Shown piece after piece: positions 10,976 through 21,600 of a DNA stretch of 64,000 nucleotides. Numbering within the stretch: position 1 is the first letter of the stretch; each line of letters starts with the position of its first letter. Origin of the DNA: Orychophragmus violaceus (taxonomy: Eukaryota; Streptophyta; Magnoliopsida; Brassicales; Brassicaceae); contig CM058230.1 of NCBI GenBank assembly GCA_030180135.1, positions 19,345,082-19,409,081 on the forward strand, read 5' to 3'. The translations under genes were made by a program, and so were the position numbers. Under the pieces are notes generated by a model. That model ran no database searches and was not told the origin of the DNA. It worked only from the letters and a program-made list of their open reading frames with translations.

Positions 10976-11144
10976 TTAAATCACATACCAAATCAATATA
11001 GTTTGGTCATGCGATTTTTAAACAGTTTGTTTAGGATTCAATTCTTGTTTCTTAAGTGTTTTAATCTTATCAGTAGATTGATTCAAAACCACCTCTTTAA
11101 ACAATCCTAAACATGAATCTAAACAAGAAAAACCAGAACCTAAA

Positions 11145-11156
11145 GCTCTGATACCA
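11145..11156 (-). other. Copia A primer binding site
   Basis: TGGTATCAGAGC on the minus strand, one base inside the 5' LTR. This is complementary to the 3' end of initiator tRNA-Met, the usual copia primer. Confidence 0.95.
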
Positions 11157-11439
11157 CTGTTGGAACGTTTAGATGAATCCTGATTCAATTCCAGATTCAG
11201 ATTATCCTAAACATGCGATCTAGGTTCTTCTCAGAATAGAAACAAATGATGATCTCACCTTATACCTGTTATTGCAGCGGAAGAAGATGGTATGTCTGAG
11301 ATCAGAGAAACACCGAGGGATGAATCCTCCAAAGGTTCACACACGCTTTCATAGGAAACAGCTGCTAGACCACCAGGGGAACTCGGCGCAGAGAGAGAGA
11401 GTTTACGGCTCAAGTCTTAGGGTTAATCAGTCTGAAACT

Positions 11440-11462
11440 CGAGTTTTATGACACAAAACTCG
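11440..11462 (-). promoter_or_regulatory. Putative core-promoter dyad, copia A 5' LTR
   Basis: CGAGTTTT (11440-11447) and AAAACTCG (11455-11462) form perfect 8-bp arms around an AT-rich centre (sense strand gtcataaaac). Similar dyads sit at the corresponding place in the LTRs of B, C and D with different arm sequences. Use as a TATA region is inferred from position only. Confidence 0.45.
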
Positions 11463-11517
11463 TCCTGTTCCGTTTGGGCCATTTGGCCCAAATACCAATT
11501 AACTCGTCGGTGTTTGC

Positions 11518-11564
11518 GCACTGCATCGATCGTTGCACCTTATGCATCGATCGATGCACAGTGG
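11518..11564 (-). promoter_or_regulatory. U3 TCGATCGA palindromes, copia A 5' LTR
   Basis: GCATCGATCGTTGC and GCATCGATCGATGC lie about 55-100 bases upstream (sense) of the core-promoter dyad, with CACTG and CAGTG at the outer edges. Position and dyad symmetry suggest a protein-binding site. Confidence 0.4.
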
Positions 11565-11584
11565 CTAAACCTTTTATTCTCTCT

Positions 11585-11619
11585 AAGTACAGTAAATGCC
11601 TAGCACTTTTACTGTACTT
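11585..11619 (-). other. 12-bp hairpin in copia A 5' LTR
   Basis: AAGTACAGTAAA (11585-11596) and its perfect complement (11608-11619) are separated by 11 bases. The same hairpin, with one to three mismatches, is in the E and D LTRs. Confidence 0.7.
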
Positions 11620-11835
11620 CTGCTAAACCGTTCCTACACATTTTCCTGTTAGCTTAGGCGTGTGACCCATATGGGATCATATAATAAAGGCAATAAGTCC
11701 AAGACTTATAGATCATGAGCGGACTCTAGCAAGCCATCATGACCCCCAGTATTATATGACTTATGTCTGATCATTGACATGCTCTTACTTTCTAGAGACA
11801 GTACCGAGATTACTGGACACAATTCCAACAAAGAT

Positions 11836-13970
11836 CATCATCTACCTAGATGATGTCGCGGCTTGTTTCCTTGTGGGGTTCCTGACGTTCGACATCGTCC
11901 TTTTTGGTGGGCTCGTCCTCTCTCAAGGATAGAGCTTTTAGAGCTATGTCGATACTTGGTTTGATCCTTTTAAGGTTAGGATCTGACGTCGACGCCAATG
12001 CGGCTAGGGCATCGGCTGCGGTGTTTTCCCCTCGCGGGATTCGTGTTAGATCAAAGAATTCGATATGATCGGCGAGACTATGGACTACCCGCATGTATGC
12101 TTCCATATGTTCATCTTTGGCCTTGTAGTAGCCGTGATATTGGCTCGTGACCAGTTGGGAATAACTGAAAGCTTCTACTTCCCGAGCTCCTATCGCTATT
12201 GCTAGTCTGAGCCCGACAATTAACGCTTCTTATTCTGCTTTGTTGTTCGATGCGGTGAAGCTTAGTCTGAAGGATTGTTCCAAAACTTCTCCCGTAGGGG
12301 AGGCAAGTTTTACCCCGACCCCAGATCCTTGCCTCGAAGAGGCTCCATCGACGTGAAGTTTCCGTCTCTTGGCGGAGGCCGGATCGAGATCAATGGTAGG
12401 TGGGAGTTCAATTATTAAATCAGCCAGTACTTGCGCTTTTAAGCACGTCCGAGTCTTAAACTCGATGTCGTATTCGCTGAGTTTGATAGCCCATTTAACC
12501 AGTCGACCTGGCTGGCTTGGACTGTAAAGAATGATTCTTAGCGGTTGAGAGGTCATGACTATGATCGAGTGCGATTAGAAGTATGGTCGGAGCTTTCGAG
12601 CCGACGTGACCAATGCTAGAGAAAGTTTTTCCATAGCGGGGTATCTGGTTTCGGCATCAATCCGGGTCTTGCTGATGTAATACACCGGCCGTTGATCGTT
12701 CTGTTCTTCGCGAACCAGGACTCCGCTTACTGCTGCTGTTGAGACAGCTAAGTAGAGGTAAAGGGGTTCCCCTTCTACCGGCTTTGCCAGTATGGGCGGT
12801 TCGCTTAGATAAGCCTTGAGATGTGCGAATGCTTCTTCAAATTTTTCATCCCAGAGGAACTTTTTGTTCGCTTTGAGTAAGTGGTAGAAAGGTAGACACT
12901 TATTGGTCGACCTCGAGATGAAGCGGTTCAAAGCAGCTATTTTGCCAGTTAAACGCTGGACTTCTCGCGTTGTTTTGGGAGATTTCATCTCCTTGAATGT
13001 TGGGATCTGCTTAGGATTTGCTTCGATCCCCCTTTCGGTTACTAGGTAACCAAGGAATTCTCCCGATGGGATTCCGAAGGTGCACTTCGCCGGATTGAGT
13101 TTCATCCCGTATTTGTTGAGAATGACGAAGCATTCTTTCAGTTGGGGGATATGATCCTCGCACCTGGAAGATTTGACCAGCATATCGTCGATGTAAACTT
13201 CCATGGTTTTACCCAGGAGCCCTGAGAACATCTTGTTGACGAGGCGTTGGTAAGTTGTCCTGCATTTTTCAGCCCAAAAGGCATGACTTTATAGCAGTAC
13301 GTGCCTCGATCAGTTATGAACGAGGTCTTTTCTTGGTCTTCAGGGTTCATCAATATCTGATTATACCCGAAGAAAGCATCCATAAAGGATAGCAGTTGAT
13401 GTCCTACGGTGGCTTCGAGTAAACGGTCGATATGAGGGAGTGGGAAGCTGCCTTTTGGTCATGCTTTGTTGAGATCTGTAAAGTCAACACAGACTCTCTA
13501 TTTCCCATTCTTTTTCTTGACCACTACGGGGTTCGCGAGCCAATCGGGGTATTTCACCTCTCTTATCGATCCGATTTTTAGCAGGTGGTCGACCTCGTCG
13601 TTGACGGCTTTGGCTCGCTCGGGGCCAAGCTTTCGGCGCTTTTGTCTGACCGGTTTATAAGTTGGGTCGACGTTTAATTCGTGACTGGTCACGTCGATGT
13701 TAATTCCTTTCATATCCGCTGAGGACCAGGAGAAGGAATCGACATTCTGTTTAAGGAAAGAGATCAGTTCGCTTTTAACTGATTCTGTTAGATCGATTCC
13801 GATGCCGACGAGTCTTTCAGGGTGAGCGTCGTCTATGCAAACCTGAGTTGTGAGGTCCTTCGGGGGTCCCTTTTGGCTTGGGTCGTTTGAACTTTTGTTT
13901 TGCATTGTGGCGAGCTCTTCCTCTTTCTGTAATTGCTACGCGTGGGATTTCTCAATCTGCTTGTACCCGT
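11836..13970 (-). pseudogene. Tat-lineage gypsy reverse transcriptase and RNase H, broken
   Basis: Minus-strand pol remnant in several frames. N-terminal RT segment (13905-13498) with KYPDWLANPVVVKKKNGK; next segment with MPFGLKNAG (around 13280); a long open stretch (13231-12575) with the YIDD catalytic motif, the LNPAKCTFGI block and an RNase H beginning; then (12556-11846) ADLIIELPP, LHVDGASS and IPRGENTAADALAALAS, the RNase H end. Stops and frameshifts lie near 13460 and 13240 and between 12556 and 11846. The frame continues into the integrase at 3815-4106, interrupted by copia A. LINE-1 splits it from its own protease and gag at 19050. Confidence 0.9.
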
Positions 13971-14435
13971 TTTTTTTTTTTTTAGAAGTACCCTTTTTTA
14001 TATATATATTTCTATCCTTCCCCAAAACAGGGTCGGTTTTACAACAAAAAAACCTACACAGAGGATAATATAAGCAGCAGATAAAATCTGCTTTTACAAC
14101 CGTATATGAGAACAAGGGTGAAGCAAGGATTTGAGTATTATCTGTCAGCCGGTTTGGAAATTTCCGAACCATAGAGATATGTAGCTGCGACGGGAATTTG
14201 GGTCGGCGTCATTCGAAAGCTGAGCATTTAACTTCGGATCCCTGTCCATGCCTATGAGTTTTGACCTGATACATAATTGAATGGCCTTGACTAAAGTCCC
14301 AGCTGATCGACAGATTGCAGAATGAAGACGTGCATTTCTTTCTTGCCAGAGGAAATAACAAGCCCCTTGGAAGGTAATAAGAGCTATTGTCCTGACGTTT
14401 TTGGATAAGGCAACATTCCTAGTCCAATTAAGGAC
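13971..14435 (-). other. LINE-1 3' end and poly(A) tail
   Basis: About 450 bases after the last open part of ORF2, ending in A13 on the minus strand. Just before the tail is a TATATATATA stretch. Part of it continues the ORF2 C-terminal homology out of frame. Confidence 0.7.
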
Positions 14436-16466
14436 CTATTTAATGGTTTCTGGAGGAATCATGAGTCGCAGATTGAAGAGAGAAAACCACAATGTGCGAG
14501 AATAAGAGCAATCCAAGTAATTGTGTTCTCGAGATTCATTTACTACCAAACACAAAATACAATCCGAAGGAACATCAATGCCCCACTTTATCATCATGTC
14601 CCTAGTCGGGAGTCTATCTCGAGCAATTATCCACATGTGAAAAGCGTGTTTGGGTATACGCCCTTTAAACCAAACATATCTATGCCAAGGTACAATTGAA
14701 TTCGACGAATTGATTGACTTCCATGTCTTGGAGGACGAGAACTTACCCGGAGTGTCGGTCAAATTGTTCCGCCAGAGAAATAAGTCCTTACCGGATGAGT
14801 CAAGCTCAGGTGGAGTTTCCGGGATGCAGTCCTTTAGTAACATAGTAATAGGGTGACGCCCTCGGGGAAGAAGCCATCGATGATCCGAACAGGCAGAGGA
14901 AACACGAGCATGATAAGGGATATCTGTTACTCGTGGACCATTTTCTACAGCAAGTTCAATTAGAGGACCTAACTCGGTCCAATGGTCGTGCCAGAAGTAA
15001 GACTCGTTCCCTGATACTATAGAACATGAAAGATACAGCCTGGCCAACGCTCGAAGCTTCATTAGCCTTCTCCATACCCAACTGCCTATACCACTGAAAT
15101 CCGCTTCCCAGAAGACTCGTTCCCGGATTAGATGAGCCTTAACCCACGTAACCCAAAGAGATCCTTCAGCTGCAAATAAAAGCCAGATGAGCTTGAGCCC
15201 GTAAACTTGATTGGATCTCAAAAGACGCTTCAGCCCCAGACCCCTTGCCTCTTTTGAAGAACAGACGGAGTCCCATGCAATCTTGGCACCTTTTGCGGAT
15301 GTAGATTCACCACTCCAAAGAAACGCATTGCAGATACGCTCCAGCATATCAAAACAGGTTTTAGGAAGCGAGAATACAGCGGACGGGAAATTAATTATTC
15401 CGAACAAAATTAATTGGATCAACTGGAGTCTTCCCGCAAAGGATATACGCCTCACCGTCCAGGACGAAATACGAGCTAAAACTCTTTCAATCAAGGTCTG
15501 ATAGTCGTGAGCAGATAACTTATTTGGCGACAGGGGCAAACCAAGATATTTAACAGGAAGGTGCCCTGCCGTTAGACCAAAAGAGTTAGCTAAGGTTGAA
15601 GTCAAACTCCTGTTATTCCCAGTCAAAAAGAGACAGGCCTTGCGCTGATTAAGAGCCAGACCCGAGACCATTCTGAACTCGTTCAGAACCTCCAAGATAG
15701 CCGAGAGGGAGAACTCACCACCGTCGAAGAAAACCAGTATGTCGTCTGCGAAACTAAGATGTGTGATTAATGGAATTACACACATCGGATGCGGAATGAA
15801 CCTGCTCATACTCGCTGCTCTATCCAACCGTTTAGCGAGAATATCCATAACCAAAACGAAAAGGGAGGAGGAGATAGAATCTCCTTGACGAAGACCCTTC
15901 TTACCCGGGAAAAACCCGCATAGCTCTCCATTCAAGGCAATCGAATAGAACGGAGAAGAAATGCATATGCGAATCCAGTTTATGAAACCTGGTGGGAGTT
16001 CTAACGCATGAAGAATGTTTAAGACAAAAATCCAACTAACATTGTCATACGCCTTCGATATATCAATCTGTAAACATCCCTGAGTCGTATTACCCTCCTT
16101 ATTGAAATCCACTACCAACTCCGATGCTAGCAACACATTTTCACAAAGCAAACGATCTTTCACAAAACCAACCTGATTCCTTTGAACCGCTTCCGAGGTA
16201 ATAAGCTTCAATCTGGCAGCCAAGATCCTCGAGATGATCTTATAGACTGTGTTGCATAAAGAAATAGGACGAAAATCCGAGAGACGAGAAGCACCAGGGG
16301 TTTTCGGAATAAGCGCAATCACTGTAGTATTATACTGCTTGGGAAGATTACCAGAAACGAAAAAGGAAGTGACGGCATCAATAACATCCTGTCCTACCAA
16401 CTCCCAAGTAGAAGTGAAAAACTCCATGGTAAACCCATCCGGCCCGGGGGCCTTATTCCTAGGCAA
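14436..16466 (-). pseudogene. LINE-1 ORF2 reverse transcriptase segment (676 codons open)
   Basis: Begins in the RT finger motif NKAPGPDGF and runs through LIPKTPGASRLSDFRPISL, QVGFVKDRL, DISKAYDNVSW, KGLRQGDSISSSLFVLVMD and the catalytic SFADDILVF. A KYLGLPLSP thumb region and a C-terminal zf-RVT-like domain (ending with C...C...H residues near codons 640-655) follow. It makes cDNA by target-primed reverse transcription in the family. This part has no stop, but it is the C-terminal part of a longer ORF2 whose upstream half is broken, so it is listed as a pseudogene. Confidence 0.88.
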
Positions 16467-17452
16467 AGCGAATAGAGTCTCCTTAATCTCCTGCGGTGTA
16501 GGTATAGCAGATAAAGACGGTTTCAGGCTCTGCGTACCGCGGTATGAGTGAATATTTGAATCTCCATGACTGAACTCGGGAAGACCTCATCATTCGATGA
16601 TCCAAGAAGGTTTGTATAGAAATTAACCGTCATTTCCTTCATTAATAATGCATCTGTGATCCGATTCCCAGCATCGTCGACCAAATAACAAACCTTTTTC
16701 TAATCAGATTGGCAATACAAGACTTGAAGAAGATTGAAGTACACATATCTCCCACCTGTAGCCACCTCACTCTAGATTTCTGCTTAAAAAAGCTTTCCTC
16801 CGCTTTTGCCAAAATCAACCACTTATCCCGTATGATTCTTTCCTGCTCAAAACTGTCCTGCGACGGCGTGTCCAAGACGACCCTTTGAATAACCTCAAGC
16901 TCCTCGAAACCCTCTTTTGATCGTTTTTGAATATCACTGAATGTACCTTGATTAATGTTTTTGCAACAAAGTTTTGCTGCCCGTAATTTATAGCATAGGT
17001 TCATCATAGGATTAGCATCCGAAGAGGCAGAGTCCCTTGCTTCCGACATGAGAGTGAAATAATCCGCGTGGGTAGTGAAGAAAGGGAAGAAGCTGAATCT
17101 CGCCTTTCTTCTAGATACAATAGATGATATGTTAACTAAGCATGGAGAGTGATCCGAGAAAATCACAAATCATGAGCTGATCGGATTTGAAATATGTAAC
17201 CATAGAAAGCACATGATCCCAGACTACCACAATTCTGCCATTAATCGCTACCTCAGAATAACTCGCTTCATATCTCCAACCGGGTAAAGTGTTATTTATA
17301 ATACCTTCATGTTGCAAATGCTTCACTCTTGTTTCCAAAAGAGCACCAAAAATAGGACGGTTTATATTAATCCACCGTCTAACTGAAAGCTGCCGAGTAT
17401 CACTACATAACCCTCTCACATTCCAGCAAAAACAATTCATGATGGGTTCCAA
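16467..17452 (-). pseudogene. LINE-1 ORF2 endonuclease remnant with internal deletion
   Basis: The apurinic-type endonuclease starts at 17452 (MNCFCWNVRGL, then a GALLETRV motif), but after TYFKSDQLMICDF it passes within a few bases to the end of the domain (FSDHSPCLV, in another frame, 17166 onwards). About half of the usual endonuclease, including the GDFN region, is missing. The linker to RT (17166-16642) is open, and a further frame change lies between 16642 and 16466. Confidence 0.8.
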
Positions 17453-17577
17453 AAAGTGGTGCTAAGCACCTAAGAGTCAGAGAGTGGTGGGAGGCCTTTG
17501 ACGGCCATCTCCACGGGTGGAATGGGAATTGCAGAGGCAACATAAACACTAGAATTATAGTCTGGAATATTAGCAAT

Positions 17578-18908
17578 CTATCCAGATTCAGAAAGATCCA
17601 AAAGGGTCTGCCTCTGAGCTCTCCTTTTTGATCTCCTTTTCTTTCCCGAACGTGAAGCGGAGGGACCATCGTCACTCAAAGACAAGTGCTTGCGGAGAAT
17701 CTCTTGAGCAGCCTTAATAACTATCTCTTCCTCCGCAAACTGAGTATCTATGACTGGGATTTCAGGAGGAGGAGGAGACATGGATGAGTTCTTCTTACGC
17801 AACTTAGAGCGCTTGATCACCGTAATCCAGTCTGACTTGGAAGTAGTAGACAAACTGTAAGATGGACTTGCGGGAAGACTCTTTGAGCGCTTTGGAGATG
17901 AGTGATTCCCTTGGACAGAGTCATTGACCGATGCATTGCTTGGAGAGACCGATACTGGGGAGACAGGAAGACCCAAACCAAGATTCAGATCCGGAAGCAA
18001 GGGAGGAGGAGCCTGAAAGGAAGCCTTAACAGGAGCCTGAGTCGAAACTCTGTAATGATTTTTCGGACAACGCAAGGGAAGATGGCCCAACTCACAGCAA
18101 AGTTCGCAGTGAGGAGGAAGTTTGGGATAAGATGCTGATACCAGAACCAAGAAACCCTGACTATCAGTGACTCGAACCGCATAAGGAAGCCTTTGAGCTA
18201 ATTCAATCACAACCTTAAGTTTAACTATCCCGTTGGTGTAAGGAGTCACCGATGGAAATTCAGAATTAATTGGTTCCCCAACACCCGAGGCAATGGTGCT
18301 AAAGCCGGTGAGAGACCACAATTCTTGAGGTACATTTTTAAGAGGACCCAAACTGGAGCAAACTCTAGCTTCATTCGAGACCAATTTGTTGAGTTTGAAC
18401 AAGCTAAAACTGAGAAAGAGCAGTTCCCAGAGTGCCAGAAACATACATCAAGAACCCATTGTCGAGTAGCCTCACATGGTATCAAAATCAAAACTACGCC
18501 TGGCGAGTGAGATTTCACTGAAATTCGTCCTCCCTTCCCCCATATAGGGTTTAGGTCGGAGAAAATCTTGGCCGGTGAAGGAGGAGATCCATGAAAGTGA
18601 CAAACCAAATGGGTTTTCCATATCAGAGAAGTACCTAGCAAAATTGATTCCGGAGGCAAAACTGTCGGAATGCCATCTTCGTCAAAAGAGGGAGAGGCAA
18701 TCTTAGACAGATTGTTGATTGGAGATTTAAATAAGGAAGCCCATTTATTTTGCGGGGGAAACGATGGTTTAGTTGCGGGAACTGGTCCCGAATCTTTGGT
18801 AGGAAGAGGAGCGGAGGCCCGTAAAGAAGGGCGAGAAGAGTCCCCATGGAAGCTTAGCGCTGCTGGAGTTACGAATTGCGGCGGACGATCGGCATTCAAG
18901 GAAGCCAT
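17578..18908 (-). pseudogene. LINE-1 ORF1 (RNA-binding protein), frameshifted
   Basis: The plant L1 ORF1 has a DUF4283-like domain and a zinc knuckle and coats the LINE RNA. The N-terminal frame (18908 to about 18340) starts MASLNADRPPQF and carries the DUF4283-like part. Near 18340 a one-base shift at an A-run (PVWVLLK then NVPQELW) moves it to the frame that ends at 17578. The second part contains a CX2CX4HX4C knuckle (CELCCELGHLPLRC) and a basic tail (SGKKRRSKRRAQR). About 125 bases separate its end from ORF2. Confidence 0.8.
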
Positions 18909-18984
18909 ATGAAGAAGAACGAAGAAGGGCGGAGGGGGTTTCTCAACGTCCGCGTGAGGCGGCCGTCGGCGGCGAGATTGGAGT

Positions 18985-19049
18985 CGCCTTTTTCGCCTTT
19001 AATCGCCTTTTTATCGCCTTTTCGCCTTTTCACCTTTTTCGCCTTTTTC
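18985..19049. repeat. TCGCCTTTTT simple repeat at LINE-1 5' end
   Basis: About seven imperfect TCGCCTTTTT units directly at the 5' end of LINE-1, just inside the target duplication. Confidence 0.8.
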
Positions 19050-19652
19050 ACCCGTTCATGTAGCAATTTCTAGAAATCTTCTGACTTCCATAGATGGTCT
19101 TTACTCCTTTCGGAGTTGGGAATTTTACGCATTGATGGTAGGTCGATGATAGGGCTTTCATGTCGTATATTCAGGGTCGACCTAAAATAGCGTTGCAGGG
19201 AGCTGGTCGATCTACTATGACGAACTCTGTCATTCTTCGAACTCCTCCAGCTATTACCAGGGCGAAGACAGAGCCCACTGAATACGTTGTTTCACCAGCG
19301 AATCCCACTAGTGGTGTTTATGCTTCGACAATCTCGGAGTCTTCGAACTCCATCTTTTTGAATGCGTCGTAAAAGAGGACATCCACTGAACTTCCTGTGT
19401 CGATCATTATTCTCGAGAGTTCGATATCCTCGAATACCAAGCACACGAGGAGCGCATCGTCATGCGGCTTGTCGAGGTGAGTGTCTCGCTCTAGTAAATG
19501 GTAATTTCGTGGTCAGGGCCTTGCATTGGGATTTTCTCCCGTTTATCGGTCTCGACCCTTCTTTGAAGATATTTTATCGAATTGACCGAGTCTAGGCATA
19601 GCTTGGAGCCGCCAAAGATGAAGTCAACTCGTTTAGGGGGAATAGCCCGTAC

Positions 19653-19687
<35 letters not shown>

Positions 19688-21027
19688 CGTAGAGGCGAGG
19701 GAGATTGATTCGTGAGCATAAACTCTTGATAGGAGCTGGAGCTAGAGGTAACACCGAGCCTACAGGGTACCACATAGACTGAGCTCGCCGAGGATGACTT
19801 CGACTCGTTTCCGCGACCCTTAAGGGAAAGCTTCGGTAGATCCTGACTCCTTAGAGCGTTCTCGTTTATTAGGGGAAGGCTTTTTTAATTTCTCGAATTC
19901 TCGCAAAAGCGATTCGATATGTGAACAACGTTTGACGCGTTTCCTCGATTACTCGATCGATGTAAGATGTCGCGATTGTTGCCATGTGGACCTTCCAGCT
20001 TAGGATCACGAACTTGGCGTTAGCCTATTCGATGTATTGCCTTAGCACTTCGTGTTCATCGCCCGCTAGGGACGCGAATTGTGTTTGTGGTTGGATCGAC
20101 GGTTGCCCCGGTGAGATCGGATCAATTAGATCGACTGTCGGGATCGGTTTCGTTTGATCGATCGGAGGTGTTTGGAATGGCGTTGGATTCGACCCTAGCA
20201 GGTATCCAAAGCTTGACGCGAAAGCCGAGCCTCCAAGCTGCCTTGGTCTGATACCAAAATTACTCTGCAAGGGAGGTGGTCCGGATAGTGGTCGGTTTCC
20301 CGACCGCTTGGATCCGTGACTAAAGAGCTTGAGCTGAAAGGAGTTGGTGTCGTCGTAGGGGTTATGATAAGGCGGAAGCCGCTATTTGATGTGCCGACAA
20401 TATTTCCCGATGCTCATGGAGGTGTTATCGCTGGAGAAAAGTTCAGACGCGTCCGAGGTGGAGGACTTAGTGGAGGTTGTGGATCGCGTATTGGTCGACC
20501 TCCTTAGTTTTGGCTAGCGAGCTCTTCGAGGCGAGTGTTAATGCGTCATTATTGTTCGTCAAGCTGCGTGGCCAGAGCGCGGTTTGCTATCTCTTGGGCC
20601 CGGACGCTTGCCTCGTTGCTTCTCGTCCGGTTTACCAATAGGGTAAGCATTGAACAGATTTCAGCGAGGTCGTCCGGACTTTGTTGCGGTGGAGCAGGAG
20701 GCTACGGCGGGTTAGGCCTGGGCGTTCCAGATCCGCCTCCTAGAGTGGGGGTGGGAATCGAATCATTCCTCATCCATGCCCAATTCCTGCTTGGATCGTT
20801 AGTTCTTAACAAAACGTTTGTCGGAGTCTGGCTCGTCGCGATTGTTTGAGTGACTGAGTTAGTTGGTGCCGAAGTCGTGCAGACCGAGGCTGAGCTTGTC
20901 AACACGGCATCGGTCTAGCCCATAGTCCTTACCCCGGTGGTGTTCTGAGGAACGTCGCCGACCGTCTGAGGATGGTCGACTGGTGGAGTGGCGCTAGGAG
21001 AGCCAGATTGGTCGGGATTCATCTCGA
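19050..21027 (-). pseudogene. Tat-lineage gypsy gag and aspartic protease, decayed
   Basis: Continuation of the element at 11836-13970. The minus strand starts near 21021 with MNPDQSGSPSATPPVDHP and carries a proline- and glutamine-rich gag N-terminus. A later segment near 19600 has FIFGGSKLCLDSVNSIKYL. The protease lies near 19150-19440 with DTGSSVDVLFYDAFKKME, then GETTYSVGSVFA and CNAILGRP, in the right order for a retropepsin. Many stops and frameshifts. A 33-base C run interrupts it at 19654. Confidence 0.8.
19654..19686. repeat. C33 homopolymer
   Basis: Thirty-three consecutive C on the plus strand inside the Tat gag-protease region. No flanking repeat structure. Confidence 0.9.
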
Positions 21028-21094
21028 TCTATCGAACCTAGGATCAGATTCTTAAGATAGGAAAGCTACAGATTGTCCCCACAGTCATGCCAAA
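21028..21094 (-). other. Tat gypsy leader with degenerate PBS
   Basis: The minus strand reads TTTGGCATGACTGTGGGGAC next to the LTR end. It resembles the TTTGGCGCCGTCTGTGGGGA seen in related Tat elements, with several changes. It marks the LTR boundary at 21095. Confidence 0.55.
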
Positions 21095-21600
21095 TGTTCG
21101 ATCAAAGATTCACACAAATGATTTGTAATCGTGGATTTGGACTTTTTATATGAAAAGTATTAGATTTCCTATGAATCAAATATTTTATTGAGGTTGTACG
21201 TCGAGATAGAACAAACAAAATCGAAAAGAGAGTACAAAGTATGAGAATCGATCTATCTAGTCGAAGTGTTCTTGATTAGGGCTGGAATGGATGAATGGAT
21301 CGTCACTTCTTTTTTAAATAGCCCTCGACCTCGATCTTCTCGTTCCGATCTTTTGGCTTCGCTATTGCAACGGTCCCCGAGATCCACATAAGTCGCTCCT
21401 ATGACGAAGACTTGGTCATTCTTCCTCGACATTCCGTCCATCGAGCTCGATCACCTCGCGGTCCATGCTGCTTGGGCCCTGGCTAGCTTATGATCATATG
21501 GCCCAGGATCTATAATAATCGGACTTGCGTCTATAATCATGAGTCGGACCGCTAACCATGGGCTTTTATTTCGTCTGTTAATGGGCCGGATTTCCTAGAG
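21095..21600 (-). repeat. Tat gypsy 5' LTR (partial or complete, right edge unsure)
   Basis: Begins tgttcgatca on the plus strand (minus strand ends ...TCGAACA), right after the PBS-like site. It is noncoding. The other boundary lies near 21590-21615 where LINE-2 coding similarity begins. No second LTR of this element was found in the window. Confidence 0.5.

Larger units (their letters stand above)
9617..11144 (-). other. Copia A 5' leader (long, noncoding)
   Basis: About 1.5 kb between PBS and gag. From the gag side it holds a 67-codon upstream ORF (9696-9899), a run of GAAACTTTCTAA-type repeats (10150-10330), a stretch rich in AACCGGTT and GGTTTAACC, and a cluster of TCGATCGA palindromes (10741-10975). 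The same layout occurs in D and E. No captured gene was recognised. Confidence 0.7.
4112..11830 (-). mobile_element. Copia A: complete Ty1/copia LTR retrotransposon
   Basis: Two 673-bp LTRs (4112-4784, 11158-11830) that differ at two positions by eye. It has a 5-bp target duplication AAGAT (4107-4111, 11831-11835), PBS, PPT and an uninterrupted polyprotein, all in consistent minus-strand order. It is inserted in Tat gypsy pol. At about 7.7 kb it is long for a copia element because of a 1.5-kb leader and 0.85 kb of 3' noncoding DNA. It is structurally complete and the LTRs are nearly identical, so it is young. Lineage within Ty1/copia is not assigned. Confidence 0.95.
11158..11830 (-). repeat. 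Copia A 5' LTR
   Basis: The 673-bp partner of 4112-4784, with TG...CA ends. This copy would drive transcription of the intact polyprotein. Confidence 0.95.
13971..19049 (-). mobile_element. LINE-1: near full-length non-LTR retrotransposon
   Basis: Minus-strand L1-type element inserted in Tat gypsy DNA. Its poly(A) appears as a T13 run at 13971-13983. ORF2 (endonuclease, RT) and ORF1 follow. The target sequence ACCCGTT is present on both sides (13966-13972 and 19050-19056), giving a 7-bp duplication with a two-base ambiguity in the T run. ORF1 and the endonuclease are damaged while the RT frame is open. Confidence 0.88.

Noticed and set aside
15211..15501. Plus-strand ORFs inside the LINE and copia regions as genes
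   Set aside because: They are shadows of the coding strand of LINE ORF2 and copia polyproteins, without codon or domain support.
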